A stretch of DNA of 64,000 bases from Monocercomonoides exilis (GCA_001643675.2 LSRY02000001.1:1173501-1237500), one strand, 5' to 3'. Shown: positions 23,346 to 35,729, numbered from the stretch's first letter. Made by a program: numbers and translations. The notes: generated from the sequence alone by a model not told the origin.

Positions 23346-26300
23346 GATGATGACACATCTTCTCTTCAGCAGTCCAACCTGCTCAACACACAAGCGCGCT
23401 TTGCTTTTAACTTCACATTCTTTTTTGTTATCCATTCATATCCACTCTCCCTGCCAGCCAGCCTTATTCTTCCTCTGTCCTCTCTTCAGTCACTTCCACA
23501 TAACTTTCATCATCTTCTTCTTCTTCTCATTCTCCTTTCATAGATCCTTCATTTTTTTATGATTTTGTTCTGTTTGATACGAATATCTTCCCTTTCACAC
23601 TGCGTTTTTCTTCCTCATTCCTCAATTTTCTTTCACAAGCTCGTTTTTTAAGAAGAATAAGTTTTTTGTTCCAGTAACTGGTCACTGCTGCTCACTTTCT
23701 GCAATGTTCCTGTTTCCTACCACACCCTTCTCTCAACCAATCTCCATTTCGCATTTCCTTCTCACCAACCGCTCCTTTCCCTCTTTCTCATTCCCCGTTT
23801 TTTTAATCACTTTGCATGCGCAACATGCTTCTGATACTCCTCTCACTGCTTCTCAAACTATTTCTATCTCGCTTCCCCAGATGCTTCTGCACCATCTCTT
23901 CTTTTCCCTCCAATATGGCCGTGTATGAAAATCCACTGAATGAATATCTCAAAGTCTAGCAATCCCAACATGCACCAAACAAGGAAAAAAATAAATAAAT
24001 AAATACTCAAATAAAAAACAAACAAATAAAAAGAAATAAAAAACAAAATAAGAAATAAAATAAACGATCATATAAATTAATTAATGAGATATATTTTTTT
24101 CTTTTCAAAAACCCATTTCACTCATTCACATACCTGGCATTGTTGCCAACAAGCTTAGTGAAATAAAATTTGTATTTCAATATGTTCCTTCCTTGTTCTC
24201 CTTTCTTTCTCTGATTAATCCTTTCTCAAAATGCTCAGCCCGATTCAGCCTTCCCTCTGTCCTATCAAACGCTCTTGCTCCTCGACAAGCAAACACCTCG
24301 TATTTGTAATCTCATTATCGCACATAGATAGAAATCGCACTTGCAGCCACGACTCACCAGAAAAACTTTCAGACCCATCTTCCTTTTCTGTTTATGTCTC
24401 TGATAACGATTTGCTCAACAACCTTATCATGGATGTTTCTCACAACAAATCCTCTTCAAAATATCTTCTTCTCTCAAATAAACGCTATCCTCGTTCATAT
24501 AATTTCTCTTCTTCTTTCTCCTCCTTGTGCCTCTGCTGCTGCGACTGTTTCTGCTCCATTGGCTGCTTGTTCCAAAAGCTTCAAATTAAAATCATCAAAT
24601 GAAATCACTTTTCTTATTCTTCACGTTAATGGAAATAAATAAATTAACATCCTGCATCTTTTCAAGAATATTTACAACTGCAAACCCTGCTACCTTCCAG
24701 AAGCGCTCAAAAAGCCATCTTTTTTCATTCCTTTCTAGTCTGAATGCATTTAGTTTAATTGAGAAAAAACCATTGATAAAAAAACAATTGTGATTAGAAA
24801 AAATCAAACAAAAAAATACACATTAAATAAGGCAATGTCATATTCGATGTTCCAATTCAATTTTCTCATTCTTTTCCTTCCGCTAAATATTCATCGATAG
24901 ATCTTTTTTGAAAGAATACTTTTGCCATCAGAACTTATGAGCATTGATTGAAAAATTCTACAAGCGCAAAGGCTTTTGTTTTTTAGCGCAATCCTTCCGT
25001 TAAATCGATGCACCTGCTAGAATTGAAAGCCTTTTCTGTGACTGCATTTCTCTGTTCCATGCGTTTGAAACCAGATCTTCCAAAAAAATACTTCCTTAAC
25101 ATCCATCCGTCTATCAGTCCTTTCTTTCTGTCCAACCCTTCCTTCTCCTCTCTCTTTTGGCTTTTTCGTCCAATTCACTTAAAGAATCTGGATGCAACAA
25201 TTTTTACTCATTTCTGCAGACATGCATGTTCATCGTTAGACACTTTATAAAGCTTCGGACAAAGTTTGGAGCTGCTGAAGCTTCCAAAAGTATCTCCGGC
25301 TTGTCAACAAGGCATATTGAGAACTCGTTGATAAGGCAGCTCACGATGTTCACCATATGCATCCTCTTTGGGAGAGATGCACATCCAGAAACTACTCAGC
25401 ATCGATGACTTACTTTTTGTTTAGGTTCAGTCAGCTTCCTGAATAGATAAAGAACGACTATTAACACAGCGCTATTCTGCACTTTCTCCTTGTTAGTCAA
25501 GCTGGTCAAACTCATCTTATCTTTCTTCGTTTCCTATTCGTTCTGCAAGATTGAGCTTATTCCTTTGCTATTCTACCGCTAAGCCTCCACATATAAATAA
25601 GACCTATCAGCTAACTTCTCCAGTGCGCTTTCAGGATTCTGCTCACTTTCTCATTAAAAGATGTCTGAAGTGCATCTGCGTATATGTTGACAGCTCAACA
25701 AACACATAGTTTATGAAATTCAGAGCTCTTGTTTAAACTATATCTTGCATTTTGACTCTTCATTCTTTTTGACTTTTTTTCTTCTTGTGTAATTTCGCAA
25801 GCTAGTTGAATAATTAGACCTGGAAAAACGGAGATGTGTTCTTTTTGTTCATTTTAAGATGACTTTTCTGATCTCTTCATCTCCCGCAAAATGGCTCTGA
25901 ATGATTTCTTCTTTAAAGTTGCTGAGAGAATATTTCAAAGCAAACTTTCATTGTAAACCGCCACGGGTGACAATAGCGATCAAATATAAAGCAGACGATG
26001 CAAAAAAGCTTCATGGTATCTTTACTCCAGTCATTCCCAAAAATGAAAGCATTAATTGCAGCTAAATCGAATCTCGCATCAGTTTGTCGATCCACAGATA
26101 ATTAACAATGATCGCCTCAAAGAAGCTGTCGGTCAGCTATAAGTAAACAATTGTTTGGATTAAATTATCATGTATTCTTAGGTTGGCTTCGGTGGTCTGA
26201 TTCAATACACAGTGGAGCAGGAAAAAGTTATTCGAAATGACTGTCAGTTCAATTGATATATGTATAAGCAACAACTTGTGCCTCTTTACGAATGTTTTAG

Positions 26301-27338
26301 ATTCAATAATGAAGAAGAGGTGTAGAATGAAATATTTGTAATAAAATGCGTGTGCAGCAAAGGAAAATAAGAGAACATCGTGAAACAACAGGAATAATAG
26401 AAGAAGAAGAAAATATAAATCTCTGAAGAACTTTGTTATATCTCAAAACGAAGTTTCTTTTTGATAATTTTGATATATTTTATTTCACCAAAATCCCATT
26501 TCAAATTTCATTTTTTCTTTTGATCTGCAATTTGCAGAAATGCTTTTTTGATGTGTCAAGATAATATCTATATAATGTTGAAGTGTTTCATGAGGTTAAT
26601 AACGATTTCTGCAAATTTCCACGTTATAAAAAAGTTTTCATGATCATTGAGATCATTTTTATACAAAAAAATTTTTGTTGATCTGTTTTGAAAAATTCAT
26701 GATGAATTTTTTTGAGTTTGTTGGTTTTCTATATATGACATTGCTATATGGAAGAATTAAAAATGATTTCAATTTGAAAAATGCTTGTTTATTCAAATTT
26801 GAGTTTTTTTCGAAATAGAAAAAAGATCAGTGAAATGAAAAAATATACGTTAAAAAATAACAATCGTTTTGCAATCAAAATGACATAAATAAACAAAAAG
26901 CACTTTATGATATTAATCATTTAAAAAATTGAAAACAGTTAGAAATTTTCTAATCAGATTCAATAACTTTCAAAAAAACATAATTCTATCACATAATCAT
27001 TGAACATTCACAAAATATCAACCAAATGTCAACAATTTTGAACAATAAAAGATATAAGAAAAAACAATACTATAACAACAAATTCACAGTATCAAATACA
27101 ATTCCTAGCAAAAAAGAACACTTATATAAAAAGTTCAAAAACTGACTTGTCTATTTTCCCTCTGTTTTCCATCCACTCTCCCCTTTCTGATATTTCTCTA
27201 ACTTTGACTCAAAAAGATCAAATCCAACAAAGAAAAAAGACAGACACAATGATAAAACATCACTTCACACTCTCAACAACTCTCCCTTCCAAAAACCTCA
27301 CTCAAAGATCAATGAATTCCCTCACAACTCTCTCTATT
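23346..27338. other. C/T-rich then AT-rich sequence, no supported gene
   Basis: 23346-24600 is rich in CTT/TTC triplets and yields only Ser/Phe/Leu-biased frames. 24600-26420 has moderately mixed composition with many short broken frames on both strands, possibly old coding relics I cannot name. 26420-27340 is plain AT-rich spacer upstream of the USP gene's 3' end. Confidence 0.4.
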
Positions 27339-27438
27339 AGTGAATCTCGATATATACATAAAAATTCGGGACAATAACCAATTTAATTATAGGGACATTA
27401 TAGGGACAAAAAGCACAAGAAAACAACCGGATTCTAAC

Positions 27439-27566
27439 TGTTGTGTACCTGGGAGGCTGTTCGTCGTATCCAGGTCCGGATATTGCAGCCCGAAGGCTGC
27501 AATATCAAATACGAACAGTCATGTCCAGCACCCTTCCGATAGAGTACCAGCTAAGCATACACAACA
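27439..27566 (-). ncRNA. Candidate structured RNA or stem-loop element 3' of the USP gene
   Basis: Three nested stems are exact in the sequence: an outer 9-bp stem (TGTTGTGTA 27439-27447 with TACACAACA 27558-27566), a middle 7-bp stem (CTGTTCG 27457-27463 with CGAACAG 27512-27518), and an inner 12-bp hairpin (GATATTGCAGCC 27479-27490 with GGCTGCAATATC 27495-27506). On the minus strand the inner loop is UUCG closed by C-G, the very stable RNA tetraloop. This favours an RNA on the strand of the neighbouring gene, whose stop codon lies only 10 bp upstream of the element. CCTGG (27449-27453) could also pair with CCAGG (27471-27475), giving a pseudoknot. It could instead be a DNA hairpin at a transposon end, since GGGACA motifs lie at 27369-27411. 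Known ribozyme cores (hammerhead) were not recognised. Confidence 0.5.
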
Positions 27567-27575
27567 ACTAGTTTC

Positions 27576-30500
27576 TTAATAGGGGACACCAAAAGAACAA
27601 TTTTGAGATTCATTAAAAGAAGAAGAGTCAAGAAGAAGCTCAAATCTCCTTGAAAGAAGATCCTGAGAAGATTGAGAAAGAAGAGAAGAGTTTGATGATG
27701 TGATATCAGAGTGAAATGACTTCCTTGTTCGTTGAACCTTTTCTTTCATTGTCGAAGATTCGAGGGCAACCAGAGAGCGTTGAGGAAGATATCCAACAGC
27801 TGAAGCACAGACAAATGAGCCTTTGCGCTCAAAATACAAGTAATCTTTCATGTGGGGAACTGACAATGATGGCCATGAGACTTGTTGAGATGGTACATAT
27901 TCTTCAAAGTACCTCTCATGCTCAAAGTTATTGACAGATGTCGAAGATGGTGAAGAGTTTGATGATGATGTTGAGAAGTTGTTCGATTGTGAAGTTGAAG
28001 AAGCTGATGTCGAATTATTCATATTGTTTTCGAAGAAGTTGATTAAGTCATGAAGTGTTGTGATGTGTTCAGTCGAAAGATTGTTGTCAATTGCATTAAC
28101 TAACGCACCAAATTCACTATCACAAATATTCTTTCCATGGTGCTCAGCGAAGAAGTTGAGTTGAGTATTTTTCTTTTTCAGGAGTTTCGATTGTTTGGAG
28201 AGGATGAAGTAAAGAAGGAAGCGATTTCGGTTGTGTGGACCCGAATCGCAGAAGAACTTAAAAGTGTGAGTGTCTGAAAAGAAGTGTCTTTTGATCACAG
28301 ATTCCAGACACTCAATAACAAATCTGTGATCATTTGAAAGGCAATCGGAGAAGAAGTTGAAAGTTCGTTTTATTTTTTGATTTTTTATTTTTTGAAGAGA
28401 GATGATTGTGAATTGAGAGACTTGTTGATAATTGAAGAATTCTTGTTGAAGTTGATTTTTTCTTATGGGGAGTTTCCATTTCTCTTTGAAGTCGAAGACG
28501 AAGACTGCCTCTCCCTCTTTAAGATTATCAACAGTTGATTGATAATGTTTTCGTTGCATTTCTGCAACAAGACGATGTTGTCGAAGAAGTTTTAAAATGT
28601 GAAACTCAGCAGAAGAAAGTCCATTTTTGTTTTGTGAAGATTTTAATTTGTTTTCCAGATAGTTGAGTTTCTCGCACATTCCGCAGAGATCTGTGCGCCT
28701 TTTTGCTTTGGAGAAGTTGGTGGTGAGTTTGTAGAAGTGAGATAATGAAACTTTGATGTTTGTTTCATCTGTAAACTCTTTCCATAATTTCGTCTTGGGC
28801 TTGAAGATTAACCTCTTTTCATTGGGAGAAAAGATGCCCGTTTTCTTTCTTTTTTCTTTCAGTGCTTCCAATCCATAACTTGTTGAAATTGACGAAGAGA
28901 GTGGAGGAATGGAAGTTGTTCGATGAGGTGGAGTGATGAATGCGGATGACAGAGTAGTTGTTATTGTTGGAGTTAATGTTGTTGTTGACGATGATGATGA
29001 GTTATCTGAAGTGTTTAAATTTGATGTTTCTGAAGAAGAAGATGAACCACCAAATTGAATAGTTGAAAGCGTTGGTCTTGTTTTTTCTTTTGTGTAGAAT
29101 GAAAGTGAAGGAGTGTAACCTTGAGCATAAAGATCCTTCCATGCCTTTATCCAATTTTTTTTCTCCAGTTCAGTCACGCCAGCATCATTGCAAACATTCC
29201 ATTTGAAGCGATTTCCGCTCTTTCTTTTCACCACAGCTATGTAATGCCCGTTTTGTTGATCCATTCGCTTATACAGTATCTGCCCAATAAGATGATAAAT
29301 AATAATCTCCTTATTGCTCTCTTTATTATGTTGAATGTTTTCTTCTGAATACCCTTTGATAAACGTTCGCTGGTTAGCACGATCAGTTTCAATAAGCAAC
29401 ATGCTTGATGGCTCAGAGCTGGACGTGTCAGTGCATTCGTGACAGAGAGCTAGCACCTCTGGAAATGCAGCCATTTCCTCCCATCGTGAAGTGCAGCACT
29501 TCTCTTTGCATTCATTGCAATAAACGGTGTTCTTTCCATCCAATATCTCTGTTGCAAAGAGAGATGATAGACCTTTGTGAGGAGAAGATGAATTAATTAC
29601 CACATTGTTGCTAATTTCATCGAATTGATTTGAAACTTTTTGGCATTGTTGGCATTTCAAATGAGTGATCAAAACAGGATTGAACGTATCTTTATTTATC
29701 AGCTCATCTTTTTGAAGAAGTTGGTGAAGATTGTCAAATGCCTCAACCACGTTTTGCTGCTGTCTACTGCCATATCCACAAAAGTCTTCCCATTTGTTGA
29801 TCAGTGATGGGACCCACGAACGCACTGCCATTCCATCTTTGGCAAGTTGTTTGCAAACACTCAATACACGAGAAGATAAATTGTTTTTTGATGATGTGGT
29901 TTTTATTATTGATTGTTTTTGTGAAGTGATTGAAGACATGCATTGAAGAAGAGAGGAAAGATAGCAAGTGTTTCCAAGATTTTGCAAGCCTTTAACTGTT
30001 TTTGATGACGAATTGGAATCTTCATTCTTGTTCGAAAATATTGATGAAGAAGGAGATTGAATTGCGGGAAGAAAATCAGTTGTGTTGCTGTTAGACATGA
30101 TTTGAGGAGAATGATTATTAAGTGTTTCATCTCTTTCATCTGTTTGTGTATTATATTGAGAAGAAGAAGAGTTAATTTCTTTTGAAAATGATGAAAGAAG
30201 ATTTTGGAATGCTTGAGGAGGAATAAGAGTGGGTGAAGTGGCATATTCGACTAATTGATCACTCACACACACATCATCGTTGCGAAAGGATGCTGAAGAT
30301 TTTTCGATACAAGAAGAATTTTTTGATTCTTCTTGTTGCTTTTTGGAAGAAGAGGAAGATGAGGAAGATGAGGAAGATGAGGAAGTGGATGACGATTGTT
30401 TTGTTTTGAAGAATTTGTGAATTGGGATTGGAGAAGGAGATGAGTGACGTTTTTGATGTGATTTATTTGTTTTTCTTTTTGTTGAATCCCTTTCTCTCCT

Positions 30501-31363
30501 AATTGGAGTGCTGATTGGAGTATCAACAGCTTGAGATGGAGAAGAATTTGGTGAAGAAGAATCATTTTCTAAAATAGTTTTTAAATTTTTATTTTGCTGA
30601 GATGATGAAGAAGATGAAGAAGATTGTTTTCTTTTTGAAGAAGAGTTTTCTGTAATTATTTCTTCTTCCCAAGCCTCTTCGTCTATATATCTCGTAAAGT
30701 CCGGCTCAGCTCGCTGCTTTTTCTTTGCAGATTGAAGAGAAGTTGACGCTTCTGTTGAATGGGCCAACATCCAGTTGTTGCCCTTTTCCCAGTCCTGTTC
30801 AATTAAGCCTTAAAAAAATAGAGAAAATTATTCAAAAAAATTATAAATAAAAACAAACCACTTTTGCAAGACGGAAGATGAGGTTTTTGAGGAGGAATGA
30901 TAAATCCTTGGTTTTTCTTCAGTGTTTGCTTCGCATAAATAAATTTTCCCTCTGTCACATCATATCCATAGTCTTGCAAATCGGATAATGATGTATTGCG
31001 AGATAGCGCTTGAAGCATTGTTGTTTGAGTGTGCAACGGAGCGTTGTTGTACACCACAGACAAGTCTTCCAGCAGCTTAATGTGATATTCTGTTTCAAAA
31101 AAAAAATAAATAATAAACAAATATAAATAAAAAAAAAAAAAAAAACAAAAGAAGAAATAACATTTCTAACACAATACAAAAAAATAAAAAACCAAACCAT
31201 TCAAAGACTTCAGTAAATCATTAATTACTGAAGATGATTGCCTATAGTTGTAAAAGAGATAGACAAGCAATGAATCCACGTCATCTCCACCTATACGTTT
31301 TATTTCGTTCCAAATAACTTTGCATCGAGAATTAAGAGTTGATTGAGGTTTAGAAAAAGACAT
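27576..31363 (-). CDS. Ubiquitin-specific protease fused to DDE-transposase-like domain
   Basis: I read three exons: 31363-31198, 30859-31089 and 27576-30808. The introns are 31090-31197 (108 bp) and 30809-30858 (50 bp), both opening GTTTG and ending AG. Joined, they give 3630 nt and 1209 residues in one frame. The N-terminus (~1-130, LQDYGYDVTEGKFIYAK) is helical and helix-turn-helix-like. Poly-Ser linkers follow. The peptidase is complete: Cys box GLQNLGNTCYLSSLLQCM (Cys ~413), zinc-finger pairs CQQC and CNEC, and His box NGHYIAVVKR...W...ND (His ~655). Residues ~900-1040 show FDFKEKWKLP, CDSGPHNRNRF and FFAEHHGKNICDSEF, the D...D...HHGKxxCD pattern of a eukaryotic transposase-like family. 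It should remove ubiquitin from substrates, probably in the nucleus; the role of the second domain is unknown. It may be a transposon gene or a domesticated fusion. Confidence 0.85.
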
Positions 31364-32656
31364 TTTTATGTTGAAAGTATTTTAATAATGGTTTGATGAT
31401 ATTAGAAATTAATATGCTGTTGTTTGAATTAATAATACTTTTTTTTTATTTTTTATTTTTTTTTATTTTTTTTTTTTTTGGTTTTGTGTTGATTCTGAGA
31501 AAAATTGACAAATAAAATATTCAAGGAGCTTCCAAAAATGAATTTTTATTGTTCAAAATTATCCTTCGAAAATTTGCCAACAAGTCAAAACTGACATAAC
31601 TCAAATTTCTTTTTCCACATTATCTGAGAATAACAATAACATCAAACAACAAAATATGATTTTTTTAAAAAATAGTAAAAATGTCATACATATAACTTAA
31701 AATAAGCATTTCTATCTCAATCAAAATTTTAATATATATAACAGTTTTTTTGTGTTTATTAAAAAAATGACTTTCGTTAAAATTGGATTTTTTTTTAATA
31801 TTAATTTTTCTGGAAAATGATAAGTTTTTTCAAAACATTCTTTTTTCTATAATGACGAATAATAACCATTGAAAATATATATCATCCATTGAAATTAAAA
31901 AAATAAAGAAAATTTGTGAAAAAATGTTTCAAAAAATATTCATTCTGAAAATTGTTCAATTTGATCTTATTGATCATTGAAAGATTTTAATTACTTGGAA
32001 ATTTGCAGAAATCGTTTTTGCATTTATGAATCTCTTCTTTATATCATTTATACCATTATGAGCTAATAAATAATCAATTCTGCAAATTCCCGATCAACGA
32101 AAAAATGAAAATTTGAAATGGGTTTATAACAAGAAAAATAAAATTTGATTATCTTATGAAAAACTTCGTTTATTGATAAGCAAAATTCAAATATAATTCA
32201 TGTCTTCTTTAATGCTTCTTCTTCCTCAACTTTTTCAATCCAAACTGTTCTCCATTTATGACAAATAATTTGATGAATCTTTCGTCATATTTAACCTCCA
32301 CTACTTCTGTTTTTTCTCTTTTCTCTCCTTTTTCGTTTTTCTGATCCAATGATGTTATCCTCCCCTTCTTTCTTCTCCTTCTGCTTCTACTTCTTCTGCT
32401 TCTACTTCTCTTTCTGCTTTTCCTTCAACTGCTCTGCATGTTCTGTCAGTTTAACCACAAAGCGAAGTCATTTCAGCAAAATCATAAAAAATAATCAAAG
32501 TGTTTTTCCTCTTTTTGCTTCGTACATGCACACTTGCAGTGTTGTGCATGTGATTGAAATGACAAAGAGAAAAGAAATGGTTATACAAAGAAATTCAATT
32601 GCAACAGATGAACATACAATCCGTAACAATCTGTTTGCATTTCTCCAACACCTTCA
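31364..32656. other. Intergenic DNA, T-rich tracts
   Basis: Upstream of the USP gene, 31440-31490 is nearly pure T/A. 31500-32160 is AT-rich without coding signal. 32200-32450 is C/T-rich and gives only Ser/Phe/Leu frames. No promoter motif could be recognised. Divergently oriented remnants begin at about 32657. Confidence 0.45.
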
Positions 32657-33685
32657 ATGATGTCACAGAGTCGAGAAGAAGAGCAAGATACCAACGAAAT
32701 GCGAAGAATGCAATCAAAACTCAACGTAACTGCATTATGAGTGGCGACTGGATTGGGGATCCTCACTCAGCGGCTTTTGTGGATGTGCACCGCTACAACG
32801 CGGATAAGGCAATTCTGTGGAAAGAGCATTCATTTATCTGCATGAAAAATGATTTTTTTTTACACACGAGCTCACACTGGCAGTGGAGATATTCAACCTC
32901 CTCTGCGAAATACTTTTCACAGAGGCTGATACACGCTTTCTGAAGAGTCTGTTCCATTTGACTTTCAATTTGAGTGCTGCTCCGCTGGGAAGCAAGACGT
33001 TTTGGAGATCGCGTGGCAAACGATGAGTTTAACCGAGGCGCATGCTGTGTTTGAGATCGGGCGAGGCGCGGAGACGACGGCGATGCATTTTTTGGAACAG
33101 GTTCCGCTCGGAGAGGTGGATGCACCGATATAATCGATTGTGCTGCGGAACGAAGGAGGGACAAGCGTTGACTGCAGCCTGTACCAGACTGAAGTGGAGC
33201 GGCTGGATGCATGGGCGACTTATTTCCCCCTGTTTGAGTATTCTATTACGAGAGGGATTGTGCAGGCGAATGAAAAGCGGACAATATTCCAGCGCTTCGG
33301 TCCGTTGATGCAAAAGGGATATTTTGTTAGGATTCAGATCAAGTTGGGAAGCAGAAACAGCGCAATGAATGGGATGAACGAGAATGTTGGAGGAGGAGCA
33401 GGGGGAGGAGATGGGAATGTGAATGGAACGAATCATTCTCCATCATCGAACAATGGAATAGGGATGGGTGTTTGTGGAGCACAAGGAGGAGCACAAGGAG
33501 CAGCCGGAGGAGGAAGTGATGGAACAGAAGGAATAACTCACATTGAAACAGTTCTGCAAGCGCTGCTGGCAGGAGACGGTTTCATCGCGAAGGAAGGAGC
33601 AGAGCCGCTTGTGGATGAGAAAAAGACAACTATTCTAGGCTCCTCTTTTTCCTCTTTCTGCTCAGCAATATTTATTGAATCATGA
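32657..33685 (+). pseudogene. Unrecognised gene, broken by frameshifts
   Basis: Balanced-composition coding sequence on the plus strand spreads over three frames. MMSQSREEEQDTNEMRRMQS starts at 32657. GDWIGDPHSAAFVDVHRYNA follows from ~32739, then, after a T9 run at 32853-32861, LTLAVEIFNLLCEILFTEAD and RFLKSLFHLTFNLSAAPLGS. After a T4 run near 33000 it reads LEIAWQTMSLTEAHAVFEIG. An in-frame TAA at 33131-33133 precedes SIVLRNEGGTSVDCSLYQTE and FPLFEYSITRGIVQANEKRT, then a Gly-rich tail ending at 33685. Joined frames look like one protein of roughly 340 residues, but I do not recognise the family. Breaks at homopolymers mean that either a pseudogene or uncorrected assembly indels could explain it. 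Confidence 0.55.
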
Positions 33686-33900
33686 GCGAATTGACTTTAT
33701 GAGTGTGACAGGTTGGAGCATGGGGCGGAGGCTGGTGTGTCAGGTGTGTCCTCTTGTGAGGAGGCAACCGGCGCCGTAGAAGAGGGCATATAAAAAAGGA
33801 GAGAAGAGTGGAATTCTGTTTGACTAGGAAGAAAGCCATCCACTGATCATGTCACAGGTTGAGACGATTCAGCCGATCAAAGGAAAAATTGCAGTAGGAT

Positions 33901-34013
<113 letters not shown>

Positions 34014-34230
34014 GTGGAGCTGCGAACACTAATAGCTGCACAATTCTTTGACGCTTCACTTCGGTGCAATATCAGAAAAGCGATCTTCACTTCCTCCATC
34101 TCGAATTCTTCAATTGAAAATCATAATTCTTCATCTTCTTCTTCCATTAATGGTGTTTGTGCAAATTCAGAAGGATAGCAGATCTTTTCGTATCATCGTT
34201 TCCCTTCAAAATGTCGTTCTTCTTCATTGA

Positions 34231-35205
34231 ATGATTCTTCTTCTTCTTCCTCTTCTGTTGTTGCCTCCAACTTTCACTCAGGCTGCATTGACGACTACTC
34301 CCCCGTCGACTCGCTCTCCACGCAGCACTCTCAACTTTGGAAAAATCAAAAGGCTTCCTTCTTCTTCTTATCCTATGCCTTCTCAATCTTCCTCTTCCTT
34401 CTCTCTGGAAATTTCCCCACACCAACCAATCATCTTCAAGAAGCCACCGAGAGTGAGTGTAATTGAGCACATGACGAAATCTCTGGGCATTTGAATAACC
34501 ACATAACTTCAGCAGATCAGAACTGTTTTGGAAAAAGCGAGAAACGAAGAGAATCAGTTTATGTTGGCGCTGGCGAGGCAGCCTTTTGAACAGCTTTTAG
34601 CAGCTGCTGCGTTAACACTGCAATAGCGAACATTGACCAGTTGCATTCAGCTCAATGAGGCCACGAAACAGGCGCTGAAGGATAGCAGCGCAGGCAAATG
34701 TGGAGTAGAAGATAAGGATTTACAGAAGGAGAAGGAGAGAGAAGCGTTTGGGATGTTCAAACTCATTCCAACGATGCCTGCCATGAAAGGAACACCAAGA
34801 GAGAACAAAAGGAAACTGATCCTGCTGAAGGAGACTCGAAGCATCAGTGATGGAGGAAGAAGGATGACTGATGAAAATGAAGTTAGCGGAGTGAATGTTT
34901 CTCTTCCTCCCTTGTTGAATCCGTCTACTGGCTCTTCTTCTGGTTCTTGTTCAGTTTCAGTTCCATTGAATTCTCATCAAGGAATAATGCAACAGTGGTT
35001 TATGCAATCACAAGGGATTCAGTAAATTCAAGGGCTTATTCCAACAGGAGCAACGAACAAGCAAGGCAGCGCAGTTCGTCTGCCTCCTTTGGGAATGCAG
35101 TTGCAACTTCAGAACAAAGAGAACTATGCTGAGAATCTTAAGGATATAGAAACCTTCTTTAATTGTCTTTTGCTTCTATCTATCGAGAAACTGAAGGAAA
35201 AATAA
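34231..35205 (+). pseudogene. Unrecognised two-exon gene with internal TAG and TAA
   Basis: A Ser/Thr/Pro-rich first stretch (34231-34452, ending HQPIIFKKPPR) is followed by a textbook intron. The donor GTGAGT is at 34453 and the acceptor CAG ends at 34515, 63 bp in all, and the frame is preserved. Exon 2 reads IRTVLEKARNEENQFMLALA then QPFEQLLAAAALTLQ, a TAG (34624-34626), then RTLTSCIQLNEATKQALKDS, on through REAFGMFKLIPTMPAMKGTP and RKLILLKETRSISDGGRRMT. It reaches MQSQGIQ, a TAA (35023-35025), then IQGLIPTGATNKQGSAVRLP, ending near 35205. Both stops sit beside Gln codons in otherwise uninterrupted coding sequence. The 5' end is uncertain. I do not recognise the protein; the middle is helical and basic. 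Confidence 0.5.
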
Positions 35206-35268
35206 AACAAAATACCAGGTTTGAAACACAAAGTTTGTAAACGCTCCAGTAAAGAAAAGAGCAAAAGG

Positions 35269-35520
35269 TCACATTGCCTTCAAATTATATTTTCGGATCT
35301 CCAATGGATTGTTCAAGTTATAAAAGTCTTCTGACATTGGAAAAGCACACTGTTCTTCGAACACTTCCTCGCAAATGTCACTGACATCTGCTTCACAGGC
35401 ACCTTTATCGTCTGCGCTGACTCCTCTTTCAGCTGCCAAGTTATCATTACCTGTTTCTGACGTTTTGTGCGAAATAGTCATCATCTCTGTGTATAATTCA
35501 TTGAAATGTGTGTTGGGCAT
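35269..35520 (-). CDS. Small acidic hypothetical protein or exon
   Basis: This 83-codon frame (MPNTHFNELYTEMMTISHKT..., with EADVSDICEEVFEEQC and NNPLEIRKYNLKAM at the end) has amino-acid use unlike the simple-repeat frames nearby. It is acidic with three cysteines and no signal peptide or membrane segment. It could be a short gene or the last exon of a gene broken upstream. I know of no family that matches. Confidence 0.3.
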   Translation of the reverse strand: MPNTHFNELYTEMMTISHKTSETGNDNLAAERGVSADDKGACEADVSDICEEVFEEQCAFPMSEDFYNLNNPLEIRKYNLKAM

Positions 35521-35729
35521 TCGAATATATTTTTTTATTTATTTAAGAGAAGTGACTCAGGAACGAAGATGTGTTGGATAAATAACATTTCGTGAATTAT
35601 TCGAAGAAGTTGAAGATTTAGCTTTCGTTTGCATTGGGGCGGCTGAAGAGGAGGAATGCATGAACAAGTGAAACATAATGATCGGATATCTATAAAGAAG
35701 CCGTGAAGAAGGTGAGGAAGAGATTGTGA

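Noticed and set aside
22912-23543. Acidic (plus) and poly-Ser/Leu (minus) open frames
   Set aside because: Composition of GAA/GAT triplet repeats keeps all frames open; strand and boundaries cannot be decided, so neither is called a gene.
27439-27566. Hammerhead ribozyme or SRP RNA interpretation of the structured element
   Set aside because: The CUGAUGA...GAAA core is absent on both strands, and the SRP helix 8 signature is not present; the CTGGGAGGCTG resemblance to the Alu domain is too short to count.
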